Assembly: GCA_009885955.1 (NCBI GenBank)
Contig: VFJS01000087.1
Location: 1 to 47,334 of the forward strand
Source of the DNA: Spirochaetia bacterium
Lineage (GTDB): Bacteria; Spirochaetota; UBA4802; UBA5550
DNA: 47,334 nt
Direction of reading: 5' to 3'
Shown here piece after piece: positions 32,307 through 40,905 of this stretch (the first letter of the stretch is position 1; every line of letters starts with the position of its first letter). The translations under genes were made by a program, and so were the position numbers. Under the pieces are notes generated by a model that was given only the letters and a program-made list of their open reading frames with translations, did no database searches and was not told the DNA's origin.

Positions 32307-34308
32307 CTGGCGTGAACAAATTCTCAAGGAATTCACACCCAAGGTCGCTCGTCTAACCATAGTCGCTGACCCCGATGGGTTATTGCTCGAAGAGGGCATT
32401 TTAGAAGGGATACACGAACGCAGTTTTGAATTGATTCCTTTTGATGACCATATCGCCTTCAGATACGCATATGAAACACGTTTCAGGTCCCGTTGGGATA
32501 AAGGCGAACATACAGAACTTGTAGTCGTTTTGCGGACACCTGTGAGCGATTTCAGCCTTTTACCGTATGACCTGCTTCAAACCGGGCGTCAGTTATCATT
32601 CAGCCTCGGTGACATTTTCCCCAACCTCAGCTACCCGATAGTAACTGAACTTGATCGCGGGGATCTCGATGCACTTTTTGAAGCTCAGGTACGGCATGCA
32701 CCGGGCATTTTAGGCGATAATGCCACAAAAGAATTTATCCTGCGTCATGTATTCGAAATCGCTCCGGAACTTATAAAACAGGTGTCAGATCTGCTACGTA
32801 TTCTGCTTCGCATACATTATAGAGGTCAGCGTCTTCCTCGGATTCTTAATGAACGTCTCATCATCCTACTTCAACAAAGCAGTTTTTTCAATGATTGGGC
32901 CCTGGAAAAAATGGTTACTGATCGAGAGGCGTTCTTCGCCTTCTTACAGGAACGATGGCCTGTTTTCCTTGATCACGAAGCATCAAAGGAAGCAGGAAAG
33001 ATTCGAGAAGAACGTGAAGCCTATAGTCTGAAGTACGATGGCCCCCTCGACTTACCCTTTGATCATCACGATATACGTGTATACATCGATAATTTATTCG
33101 TTGAGGGCATTCTTAAGCCCGTGTCCCATGAACAAGCTGAAATGCTTTCAAAAACATGGATTGGTATAGGCATCCAAACTCAAGAGCAAAAAGATGACTC
33201 AAGACGACTTCAGAAACTTATTGATAGTCTAACTGTCTCAATTCCTTCTGATACAGCGAAACACACAGTCTGGTTGCATTTTGCCCGTGGTTGGGCAGAG
33301 TTTGTATTACTACTCCACAAGGAGTCTGTAGGCAATTTACCCAAATATCAATCAGAGGTATCTCAACTGGAAGAAAAAGTTGATACGGCTTTCTCTGCAT
33401 GGCTACTGAAACGCTATTCCGGTCTTATCAATCTTCCACCCTCACCTCCGGTTATGCTGCATCATTTACCCCGGTTCCTCTCGCATCGATTAAATGAGGG
33501 AAATAAAATTGCTTTAATAGTCATAGACGGTCTTTCACTGGACCAATGGCTGGTCATTCGCTCAACCCTGACAATGCAACTACCAAAGTACCAGTATCGG
33601 GAAAATGCTGTTTTTGCATGGGTTCCATCTCTTACGTCCATATCGCGACAAGCCACCTTCGCAGGTAAGGCGCCGATATATTTCCCAGAGAGTATCAATG
33701 GTACAGATAAAGAACCAGCACTATGGTCACAGTTTTGGGCTGATCAGGGCCTTGCCCCTAACGAAGTTGTTTACCAAAAAAACTTAGGAGCTTGCGACTT
33801 GGAAAAGCTGACTGAATTGCTTTCTCACCCAAAAGTAAAGGTAGCCGGCCTTGTCGTTGATATAGTAGACAGAATAATGCACGGCATGGAAATGGGAACC
33901 GCCGGTATGCATAATCAGGTAGACCAGTGGGTCAAACAACAATATCTGAGCAAACTGATTACCCTACTTTCAGAAAAGGGCTTCAGGGTATTTCTCACCT
34001 CAGATCATGGGAATATCGAAGCCGAGGGTTGCGGCCGGCCTTCCGAGGGAGCTACGGCCGACCTGCGGGGTGAACGTGTTCGTGTATATCCGGATGCTTC
34101 GCTACGTCGCAATATAAAGGACCGCTTCCCTGAAACTATTGAATGGAGTACGATTGGCCTCCCGGAGGACTTTCTCCCGCTACTGGCACCCCACCGGCAG
34201 GCTTTTATTCAGGAAAAGCAAAAAACGGTATGCCATGGGGGCATTGCAATTGAAGAGCTTATCGTTCCTTTTATTCAAATAGAGAAGGAAACGTATGAGC
34301 AGCAATAG
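32299..34308 (+). CDS. pglZ: BREX alkaline-phosphatase-like protein PglZ
   Basis: This protein has 669 residues from the ATG at 32299, which follows GAAGGTGG and overlaps the brxHII end (ATGACTAA). An upstream TTG in the same frame (32272) is not needed. The second half is the PglZ domain of the alkaline phosphatase superfamily: IALIVIDGLSLDQW (about 404-417) carries the first metal Asp, and FLTSDHGNIEAEG (about 565-577) the later Asp-His pair. PglZ is the signature protein of BREX/Pgl. In studied systems it is a metal-dependent hydrolase whose in vivo substrate is not settled. brxA overlaps its end by 14 nt. Confidence 0.93.
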   Translation: MTNWREQILKEFTPKVARLTIVADPDGLLLEEGILEGIHERSFELIPFDDHIAFRYAYETRFRSRWDKGEHTELVVVLRTPVSDFSLLPYDLLQTGRQLSFSLGDIFPNLSYPIVTELDRGDLDALFEAQVRHAPGILGDNATKEFILRHVFEIAPELIKQVSDLLRILLRIHYRGQRLPRILNERLIILLQQSSFFNDWALEKMVTDREAFFAFLQERWPVFLDHEASKEAGKIREEREAYSLKYDGPLDLPFDHHDIRVYIDNLFVEGILKPVSHEQAEMLSKTWIGIGIQTQEQKDDSRRLQKLIDSLTVSIPSDTAKHTVWLHFARGWAEFVLLLHKESVGNLPKYQSEVSQLEEKVDTAFSAWLLKRYSGLINLPPSPPVMLHHLPRFLSHRLNEGNKIALIVIDGLSLDQWLVIRSTLTMQLPKYQYRENAVFAWVPSLTSISRQATFAGKAPIYFPESINGTDKEPALWSQFWADQGLAPNEVVYQKNLGACDLEKLTELLSHPKVKVAGLVVDIVDRIMHGMEMGTAGMHNQVDQWVKQQYLSKLITLLSEKGFRVFLTSDHGNIEAEGCGRPSEGATADLRGERVRVYPDASLRRNIKDRFPETIEWSTIGLPEDFLPLLAPHRQAFIQEKQKTVCHGGIAIEELIVPFIQIEKETYEQQ

Positions 34309-35047
34309 GTTTACACAAATTGGCGTAGATCGCCTAATACGGCTGGAGTGGCTTGAGAAAACCGCTTCCCTTGTTTTGGCCGGAAATGACATAAAAACCA
34401 TAAAGGAAATCCTTCAAGCAGACCTACAAAAATCATTTCGGTCAGAAAGATTGGATGTACGTGGTTCACTCGATAAAACCATAACAATTTTAACTAAAAC
34501 GTGGGCCTTGGTCCCAAAAGAACTCGAAACGCTCAATCGTGATGCATTGGAACTCCTGACAATTAGTCCTCGCCAATCACACCTAAGCCTTCATTGGGGA
34601 ATGCTATTGGCTGTATATCCGTTCTGGGCTGGTGTAGCCTTGCAGGTTGGACGCCTCATCAATTTACAGGGAACCGCTGTCGCCGCACAAGTCCAGCGCC
34701 GGGTCCGAGAACAATATGGAGAGAGGGAAACGGTAACTCGTCGAACCCGATACGTACTCAGATCCTACTTAGATTGGGGCGTTCTTCAAGAAAGCGATAC
34801 GAAAGGTATTTATACATCAGGAATCAAATTGCCTATTGATGATCCAAAATTAACTGCATGGCTTGTTACCGCGTTACTCCACATTCGGGTAAACCGTTCT
34901 GCCCCATATAATGAGCTAATGAATAGTCCTGTATTTTTCCCATTTACTTTCAAACAATCTAATCCAAAAGTTCTTTTTTCAGACAATTCAACTATTGAAA
35001 TTTACCAACATGGGTTTAATGAAGATATTGTTATGATTAAAAAATAA
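34295..35047 (+). CDS. brxA: BrxA-family protein (DUF1819-like), last BREX gene
   Basis: This 250-residue, helix-rich protein closes the operon, where type 3 BREX has brxA. In type 1 systems BrxA is a small DNA-binding helical protein. Visible features are an N-terminal helical region, a hydrophobic LSLHWGMLLAVYPFWAGVALQVGR segment in two adjoining parts near residues 95-120, a basic helix VQRRVREQYGERETVTRRT typical of the family, and a winged-helix-like end. It is somewhat longer than the roughly 200 residues usual for the family. AGAAGG precedes the ATG, which lies inside pglZ. The call relies partly on position. Confidence 0.8.
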   Translation: MSSNRFTQIGVDRLIRLEWLEKTASLVLAGNDIKTIKEILQADLQKSFRSERLDVRGSLDKTITILTKTWALVPKELETLNRDALELLTISPRQSHLSLHWGMLLAVYPFWAGVALQVGRLINLQGTAVAAQVQRRVREQYGERETVTRRTRYVLRSYLDWGVLQESDTKGIYTSGIKLPIDDPKLTAWLVTALLHIRVNRSAPYNELMNSPVFFPFTFKQSNPKVLFSDNSTIEIYQHGFNEDIVMIKK

Positions 35048-35703
35048 TCAATTCTTGGAAAATCCCATCAGTATATATATCAAATTTTCGTTTTTTTTGA
35101 CTTCTAAAACAATTTGCAAGCAGCTGACAGGTTATCAAGTGTTAGCTCGTTCAAAGACCATCAACTCATTATAATTGAGAGGTAAAATGGCTATTATTAA
35201 ATGTTACAGAAGAGAACCATTTCTGCATGACATACTAGACATTTAGTGCATAAACCAATTTTTGCTTTCAAACTTTTATGATTTCGAATTTTGAGTCTGA
35301 GGCTTGATGTTCTGGCTCCTGAATCTCCTATTCTTCGCCTGTATACCGATTTTTCTGAAACCAACCCAAGAAATGGAATACTTAAAATTTATCATCAAGC
35401 TGCTTAAAAACTATGGAAAACTTTAACTTCACTTTCAATTTGGTTGAAGTTTTCCGGCTCATAGGGTATCATTATTACCATTCCACTTCCTCAATGAAAG
35501 TTCTATTACTCAACTCTTGCAATGATAATTATTTTTTAGATAAATATTAAAGTCAATCATTATTGATATAGAAATTACATTTTCATTCTTTTCAAATACA
35601 TGCTTTTTAAATTTAATTATTTTCCCATAAATTCCATTGAATTGAATTATATACATTTTCATATATATCTTTAGTTCTTTCTAAAGAAGCGTTTAGGAAT
35701 GTG
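35048..35703. other. gene-free right border of the BREX island
   Basis: About 650 AT-rich bases lie between brxA and the convergent DUF262 nuclease gene. A 19-residue frame at 35187 (MAIIKCYRREPF) has a good GAGAGG site but is too short to call. A 38-codon open run ending near 35407 may be a gene remnant. Arms at 35415-35427 and 35443-35455 pair over 13 bp with one wobble and could end the BREX transcript, though no T-run follows. Confidence 0.5.
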
Positions 35704-37773
35704 TCATCCCCCTGTGTCAGTATCGAATTCTTCCTTTTCTGCATTTTCAACTACAACCTTTTTTAACCACCACTTATACTTATCTTTGGGAATGCTTTCC
35801 CATGATTTAAAATTATGAAAATAGGATGCTTTTCTAATGTCACCTATAGTTTTTAAATTCAGATTCTTATAATGATTAAAATCAATTTTTGTTGAATCAT
35901 CTCCCAATAATAATTTATCAGCTATTCCTTTATCCTGATCAGATCTATTTAACTCTTTAGGCCAAAATCTATAATTTCCGAATCTATTTAGTGCAATATA
36001 TCTATATTTATGAAATTTCTCAGGGTATAATCGAAATTTTTCTGAATTTGGAATGCCTCCTCTCATATTAAAAAAAGCACCGGCAACAATATGGTCCAAA
36101 TCATAAGGCAAGTCTTCTCTCCTATTATTAAATTGTGAAGGATCATATTCAGGCCACCACTTATAAATAAAGTGACGTTGAATCCATAGCACATAGTTCG
36201 GATTATTGAATTTTGAATCTTTCGGATTGCCTCTTTCATCGATAAAACATTTAATAAATTCATCAGGATTTAGTATTTTGAAATTGGATTCATTTTCATT
36301 TATCTTTGTTATATCTTTGATCTTCTCATATATTTGCTTACCAGGAAATATCCTTTTTTCTGCAAATGCGAGCTTAAATGTTTCTCTGGTTATAATATCA
36401 TTGCTATCAGTATTGTGCAGATAAAAATGTTCAAAGAGTGCATACCTGACTATCTCTCTTCTACTATTGTCATCTAATTCATTGTTATATGTCCATGCAC
36501 AAATCGTATGCCATATTCTCCAATACAAGGATGCAAGCAAAGGAGTTGGTAATCCAATATCATCTTCACCATATTTCTCACAATTATATGAAAGAGCTTC
36601 TTTAGCTTTTATTATGGAGCTAAGAATTTTATTATCTGACTGCCCTTGCCCAAAGTGTTCCTGTATCTTCTTTAAGAGTGATTTATCATCTTTATCAACA
36701 TATGATATAATGCTTTTGAAACTTCTCTGATTCAAACGAACAACATCCGAACGCTTAATATCATTATCCTCTTTGAGAGATATAACTGCCAATCTGACTG
36801 CAAGATGAATGATATTTATTTGAGAAAGAAACTTTCCAGCAGCCTGATTTTTGTATATATCCCAGACAATATTGTGGCATTTATACCAACGAAGTTTCAA
36901 GGCAGAATAAAATAATTCCTCAGCTGACATTACAATACCACCAGAATTTAATCTCTGAAAAACATTTCCAAGATCACTTATATCTTGTATCCCATCTATC
37001 AGATATAATGGAATTTTGAATTGTCTAATAGCATTAATTTTAGGACGCAATAATTCGATCTTCTCAATTAGCTCAATCCTGTTATCATTAAATTTCTTAT
37101 TAAGAGTTGGAAAATATCCTATTGGAAGAAGGTCATTGACATCAAATTTTTTCTTGATGTTTAAAAGATATTCAAAGGGAACAGGATAATCAGCTTTAAG
37201 TGGATAGGAATATTCTAAAATGTTTTTATCGTTAGGTCTTTTATGTTTATCTTTCCCAATAGCTTCCAATGCCATCGATTCAAGTTTGTCTAAGTAAGGC
37301 ACATTCCCCCAGGGATTTGCCAAAGTACACATAGAAAAATTAAATTGAATTGCATCGCTTTTATTTTTAGGAGATATATCTAACCACAAGCGAGCAGAAT
37401 CATTAGTAATATATTTTCTAAATCCCAAGGCTATAGCTATTGATCGTTGTTGCCCATCGATAATTATATAACTATCTTTGGATGGAGTAAAGTCGACAGT
37501 ATTATCATTGGCTTGCTGTTCCGAGTCTGTTTGAGATGTTCTCGTTCCAAGATCCTTTAATAATTTTGAAAATAATAAAACACCTATGGGGAAGCCTCTC
37601 ATAATAGAATCCCATAAAAGCTCTATTTGCGAATTTTTCCAAACAGCATCACGTTGGAATGATGGCAATCTATACAGTGATCTGGTACCTTTGTTTATTT
37701 CTTTCGCTAATATCTCGATATAGATTTCATCTAATCCCTTTTCGATATAAAGTTTATGCATTTCTATTTTCAC
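35704..37773 (-). CDS. GmrSD/BrxU-like DUF262 type IV restriction nuclease
   Basis: This 689-residue fusion has an N-terminal DUF262 (ParB-like NTPase) domain with LPSFQRDAVWKNSQIELLWD near residues 37-56 and the nucleotide-binding IIDGQQRSIA near 104. A long helical middle follows, then a C-terminal HNH-type DUF1524-like nuclease: DLDHIVAGAFFN near 577 and NRFGNYRFWP near 620. Such enzymes (GmrSD, BrxU) cut phage DNA carrying modified cytosines, using NTP. BrxU accompanies BREX in other bacteria, covering phages whose modified DNA escapes methylation-based systems. It faces the BREX operon convergently and so is separately expressed. The start is GTG at 37773 or ATG at 37761. Confidence 0.87.
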   Translation of the reverse strand: MKIEMHKLYIEKGLDEIYIEILAKEINKGTRSLYRLPSFQRDAVWKNSQIELLWDSIMRGFPIGVLLFSKLLKDLGTRTSQTDSEQQANDNTVDFTPSKDSYIIIDGQQRSIAIALGFRKYITNDSARLWLDISPKNKSDAIQFNFSMCTLANPWGNVPYLDKLESMALEAIGKDKHKRPNDKNILEYSYPLKADYPVPFEYLLNIKKKFDVNDLLPIGYFPTLNKKFNDNRIELIEKIELLRPKINAIRQFKIPLYLIDGIQDISDLGNVFQRLNSGGIVMSAEELFYSALKLRWYKCHNIVWDIYKNQAAGKFLSQINIIHLAVRLAVISLKEDNDIKRSDVVRLNQRSFKSIISYVDKDDKSLLKKIQEHFGQGQSDNKILSSIIKAKEALSYNCEKYGEDDIGLPTPLLASLYWRIWHTICAWTYNNELDDNSRREIVRYALFEHFYLHNTDSNDIITRETFKLAFAEKRIFPGKQIYEKIKDITKINENESNFKILNPDEFIKCFIDERGNPKDSKFNNPNYVLWIQRHFIYKWWPEYDPSQFNNRREDLPYDLDHIVAGAFFNMRGGIPNSEKFRLYPEKFHKYRYIALNRFGNYRFWPKELNRSDQDKGIADKLLLGDDSTKIDFNHYKNLNLKTIGDIRKASYFHNFKSWESIPKDKYKWWLKKVVVENAEKEEFDTDTGG

Positions 37774-37861
37774 TCAATTGATATTATTAAATTGGATTTT
37801 AATTTTACTTTAAACAAATACTTAAGTCAAACAATTAATTTTACATTTGGAACTATTCGCA

Positions 37862-38380
37862 TTACTTTTCTTTCATCCCCAACCCCTCTGCCGACTCCCA
37901 CATCCTGTAAATAATCTCCAACCCCGTCCCGAACTCTTCATCCATTCCCATCTTCCCAATAATCTCGGTGTTAGAAGTATATTCAACAATTATACCACTT
38001 TCAAACCTGTAGCATGGAATGAGAGGTACAAATGGAATCCTGCCATATTCCATAGTTTCATAACCTTTTACTTCATTTAAACAACTTGATATAATATCAG
38101 TTATTTTAGTAGTTATCTTGCTCTTGATTCCGATACCAAAAAGTTCAAAAGCTGAGCCGAAATCACCCATAAAGATGGTGAACTTCTTCTCTCGTATGGA
38201 TTTATTCTTTGAATCAGCTATTATTTTAAGAGCATTGAAAAGTTGAGCTTTAACAGGAAACGAATATGTCTGCTCATTATAACTTTTCTGAATAATTGAA
38301 CTATTGAATTCGCAAATGAGAATATCCTGATAATCTGAAATGAAGTCAGTAAATTTGTATAAGCTGTCATTTGATTTCAT
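37862..38380 (-). CDS. hypothetical protein, 172 residues
   Basis: I do not recognise the family. It is soluble and mixed alpha/beta, with a hydrophobic strand DILICEFNSSII early and KKFTIFMGDFGSAFELFGIG in the middle, and an EYTSNTEIIGKMGM stretch later. It lies 89 nt upstream of the DUF262 nuclease on the same strand and 83 nt downstream of ssb, so all three could share a transcript, but a long palindrome separates it from ssb. A role in defence is possible only by neighbourhood. Confidence 0.65.
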   Translation of the reverse strand: MKSNDSLYKFTDFISDYQDILICEFNSSIIQKSYNEQTYSFPVKAQLFNALKIIADSKNKSIREKKFTIFMGDFGSAFELFGIGIKSKITTKITDIISSCLNEVKGYETMEYGRIPFVPLIPCYRFESGIIVEYTSNTEIIGKMGMDEEFGTGLEIIYRMWESAEGLGMKEK

Positions 38381-38415
38381 TTGTTAAACCTTTTGTAATT
38401 GTATTTAAATATAAT

Positions 38416-38449
38416 TTATGGCATCATATCAATTGATATGATGCCATAA
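38416..38449. terminator. perfect 34-bp palindrome between ssb and the 172-residue gene
   Basis: TTATGGCATCATATCAA is followed immediately by its exact reverse complement, with no spacer. It lies 14 nt past the ssb stop. It may act as a terminator in either direction, though no T-run is attached, or as a dimeric protein site. Confidence 0.55.
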
Positions 38450-38463
38450 TACTAGTAAAGGAA

Positions 38464-38802
38464 CTACTGCTGTTCTACTTTCTTTTCAGGCTCAGGAGCT
38501 TTTCCCCCGAAGTTAAATTCCTCAACTACCACACTATTATCATAAACAGCCTTACCGTTCTCATCTTCATACCGGTATTGGTCAATCCTTCCGGTCATGA
38601 AGAGCTCAGTGCCAACCTTTGCATACTGGGCAATGAGTCGTGCTGTACCTCCCCAGGCTGTTGCTTTGTAGAATCCTGTTTTTTTGTTTGTTCCATAATG
38701 CACATCATTGGCAAAGAAGAATGTGCACAGGGCATTGTTGTTTTCCAGTTCTTTAAGAACCGGCTCCATGGTGATACGGCCGTTAATGCAGAGTTTGTTC
38801 AT
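38464..38802 (-). CDS. ssb: short single-stranded DNA-binding protein
   Basis: This is a 112-residue OB-fold SSB: MNKLCINGRITMEPVL, FFANDVHYGTNKKTGFYKATAWGGTARL in adjoining parts, and VGTELFMTGRIDQYRYEDENGK. It coats single-stranded DNA in replication or repair. It lacks the usual acidic tail ending in Pro-Phe that recruits partner proteins, stopping instead at EPEKKVEQQ. This may therefore be an accessory SSB rather than the main one, which is typical of mobile or defence regions. GGGAGGT lies 9 nt before the ATG. Confidence 0.85.
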   Translation of the reverse strand: MNKLCINGRITMEPVLKELENNNALCTFFFANDVHYGTNKKTGFYKATAWGGTARLIAQYAKVGTELFMTGRIDQYRYEDENGKAVYDNSVVVEEFNFGGKAPEPEKKVEQQ

Positions 38803-39122
38803 GGGTATTACCTCCCAAATACTTAAGATTTATTCAGCGCAGGTCACTTATTGCCTGCGTTGTTATGGAGATAATATAATACAGGGGGTAGGACAAATAG
38901 TGTCCTATACGGATGTTTAAAAAAAATATTAATATTTATTTCTAAATTTCAGACTCTGGCACAGCGTATTGCACAGTTCCTTAGAGCAGTTAACGATTAA
39001 ATAAGGACTTTAACCTCGCTTCGACTTCGCTCAGCCAGTGGAAAAGTCCGATCCCTGAGCGGAGTCGAAGGGCCGGGCAACAATCTTATTCCTACATTTA
39101 TTCCCACATTAAAGTGGTATTC
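38803..39122. other. gene-free stretch holding a dispersed repeat
   Basis: These 320 bases lie between the ssb start and the end of the fic gene. They contain the palindromic repeat copy B at 39019-39070 and otherwise AT-rich sequence in which the ssb promoter must lie. Confidence 0.5.
39019..39070. repeat. 52-nt palindromic dispersed repeat, copy B
   Basis: Arms CTTCGACTTCGCTCAG (39019-39034) and CTGAGCGGAGTCGAAG (39055-39070). In reverse complement it matches copy A at 3257-3308 with only a few changes, including the 20-nt centre. The two copies face opposite ways. Confidence 0.8.
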
Positions 39123-40166
39123 CTACTTTTTCTGCCACCTGGCGTCGCGTCCCTTTCCAAGCATTTTGAGTTTTCCCTCATCACGCCACCGGTTCATGGC
39201 ATTTCGTATTGAATCACGGCTCACATTGGGGCATAACCGCTCAATATCGGCAATGCCGAAAGGCCCGATAATATTCTGCAGGGCATATTCAACCTGGCCG
39301 GTCTTTGATCCCCTTTTCGGCTTCTGCCGTTCCGCGCGGTCTTCGAATTCCCCGTAGGCCCTTCGTAACGTGGACAGGAGATATCCGAACCACGGGAAAG
39401 GATCGTGCCTGCCGTTATGCCATTTCATCGAGCTCATTTTCAGGGCCTCGTAGTAATCGGCCCTGGTCTCCTCAACGTGCCGCTCAAGGCTGATATACCG
39501 CCCGATAATGTAGCCGTGCCGGTAAAGCTCGAGCAGCGTCAGGAGCCTTGATACCCTGCCGTTGCCGTCCCTGAAAGGATGAACGCATAACAGGTCCAGT
39601 ATCAGGGAAGCCACGGCCAGGAGGGGGGGTATATTCAACTGATCGACGGATTCACGGTATCCGAGGCAAAGCTCATTCATTGCATCGGGCACCATGTCCG
39701 GAGACAGGGGACGGAAACGGACACTCCGTTTCCCGTCAGGAAAAATCTCGATGATGTCATTCGGGGAAGTCTTCCATCGCCCGGCGTCGCCGCTTGTCCC
39801 GCCCTGCGCAAGGGCATGGAGACGGAGGATGGTCTCCGGAGTTATGGGTATCTTTTCATAATCTTTATGAATCCAGTTCAGGGCCATACGGTAACCGATA
39901 ATCTCCTCCTCCGACCTGTCAATGGGTTTCGTATTTCCCAGGACGAGCGGCTTGAGCCTCTTCCTGTCAACCGTCACCCCTTCTATTCTGTTGGACGATT
40001 CGGCGCTTTCAATGAGGGCGGCCTCCCTCAGGGTTTTCAAAATTTGAGGGGATTGATTTTCAAAAAGCTGCTGACGGCCCTTTGATTCGGCAAGTGATTG
40101 AATCAGCCATACGATTGACAGGGGGGGGCGTATGTCCTTCAGCCATGTTCCGCGGAAACTCATCAT
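39123..40166 (-). CDS. Fic-family protein AMP-transferase
   Basis: This protein has 347 residues from the ATG at 40166. That start is chosen over one 87 nt upstream because AAGGA lies about 13 nt before it and Fic proteins of this group begin near SFRG. The N-terminal Fic_N region carries the inhibitory helix motif SNRIEG ([S/T]xxxE[G/N]), so this is a self-inhibited class II Fic. The catalytic loop HPFRDGNGRVSRLL is intact (His, Asp and the anion-binding GNGR). A C-terminal winged helix (IADIERLCPNVSRDSIRNAM) follows. Fic enzymes usually transfer AMP from ATP to a Ser/Thr/Tyr of a target protein; the target here is unknown. Confidence 0.9.
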   Translation of the reverse strand: MMSFRGTWLKDIRPPLSIVWLIQSLAESKGRQQLFENQSPQILKTLREAALIESAESSNRIEGVTVDRKRLKPLVLGNTKPIDRSEEEIIGYRMALNWIHKDYEKIPITPETILRLHALAQGGTSGDAGRWKTSPNDIIEIFPDGKRSVRFRPLSPDMVPDAMNELCLGYRESVDQLNIPPLLAVASLILDLLCVHPFRDGNGRVSRLLTLLELYRHGYIIGRYISLERHVEETRADYYEALKMSSMKWHNGRHDPFPWFGYLLSTLRRAYGEFEDRAERQKPKRGSKTGQVEYALQNIIGPFGIADIERLCPNVSRDSIRNAMNRWRDEGKLKMLGKGRDARWQKK

Positions 40167-40306
40167 ATAGTATACTGTCCTTTTTTTTGATTCATGATAA
40201 TAAACGAAAATGATCCTCAATATTGTAGAAAACATAGAATAATAAAAAATCAAGCATTATTTAATTCTCTCTCATATTCATCATTCACTTTTAGGATAAA
40301 AATCTT

Positions 40307-40894
40307 TCACCTGCCCTTCCCCTTCCTATGCCTGAACTCCCAGGGCGGCTGCGGGTTCGGCTCCTTCCATATACCCAGTTTCTTCTCCCTTGCCTGGCCC
40401 TCCTCCCTGATGAACTCCGAGGCATAGGGGGACTTTTTCAGGTACTGCTTGTACGCCCATGCATGCCCTTCGGATACCATCTCGCGATTGATATTTCTCC
40501 CGTCTAACCATATGATGCACACCAGTCGTTTGTACCTGTCCCTATCCATCACATCCACCTTCACCTTTTTCCGGAGAACCTTCTTCTCCAGGGCCTTCCA
40601 TGCCTCCCTGCCCCAGGGCTGGCCGCGCTTGCTGATCCTTCCTGTTTTTCTATTTTTCTTTTCTGTTTCCGGGGCGTCAATGCCGTATAAGCGGATCTTG
40701 ACCCTTGTCCCATCGGCATCCTTCACCTGGACGGTGTCGCCGTCGGTGACGCTTGTCACTATTCCTTCTATGGTGCGGATTGGTTTTTTTGCTGAAAGAG
40801 TTCCAGGATTACCTGTGATGGCTATAATGCATAAAATCAGTAGTACGATTGATCTTGGAGAATAATACTTTTCAATGAACTGCTGCAGTATCAT
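40307..40894 (-). CDS. exported thermonuclease (SNase family)
   Basis: This protein has 195 residues. An N-terminal hydrophobic segment (VLLILCIIAITG) serves as signal peptide or anchor, and is followed by a staphylococcal-nuclease domain from about residue 38. The calcium and catalytic residues are recognisable: Asp in VTDGDTVQV, Arg/Asp/Glu in IRLYGIDAPE, and Arg in RDRYKRLVC. The ending GHAWAYKQYL...LGIW is typical. It digests DNA or RNA outside the cytoplasm. It starts 11 nt after the addA stop, with an AGAGGATG ribosome site in the gap, so it belongs to the addB-addA operon, an unusual companion. Confidence 0.9.
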   Translation of the reverse strand: MILQQFIEKYYSPRSIVLLILCIIAITGNPGTLSAKKPIRTIEGIVTSVTDGDTVQVKDADGTRVKIRLYGIDAPETEKKNRKTGRISKRGQPWGREAWKALEKKVLRKKVKVDVMDRDRYKRLVCIIWLDGRNINREMVSEGHAWAYKQYLKKSPYASEFIREEGQAREKKLGIWKEPNPQPPWEFRHRKGKGR

Positions 40895-40905
40895 TATATC
40901 ATCCT

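Noticed and set aside
19792-35047. Reading the locus as DISARM or a Pgl system
   Set aside because: BrxHII resembles DISARM helicases, but BrxC, PglZ, BrxA and the DUF1156-like methylase in this order indicate BREX type 3, and no PglW kinase is present.
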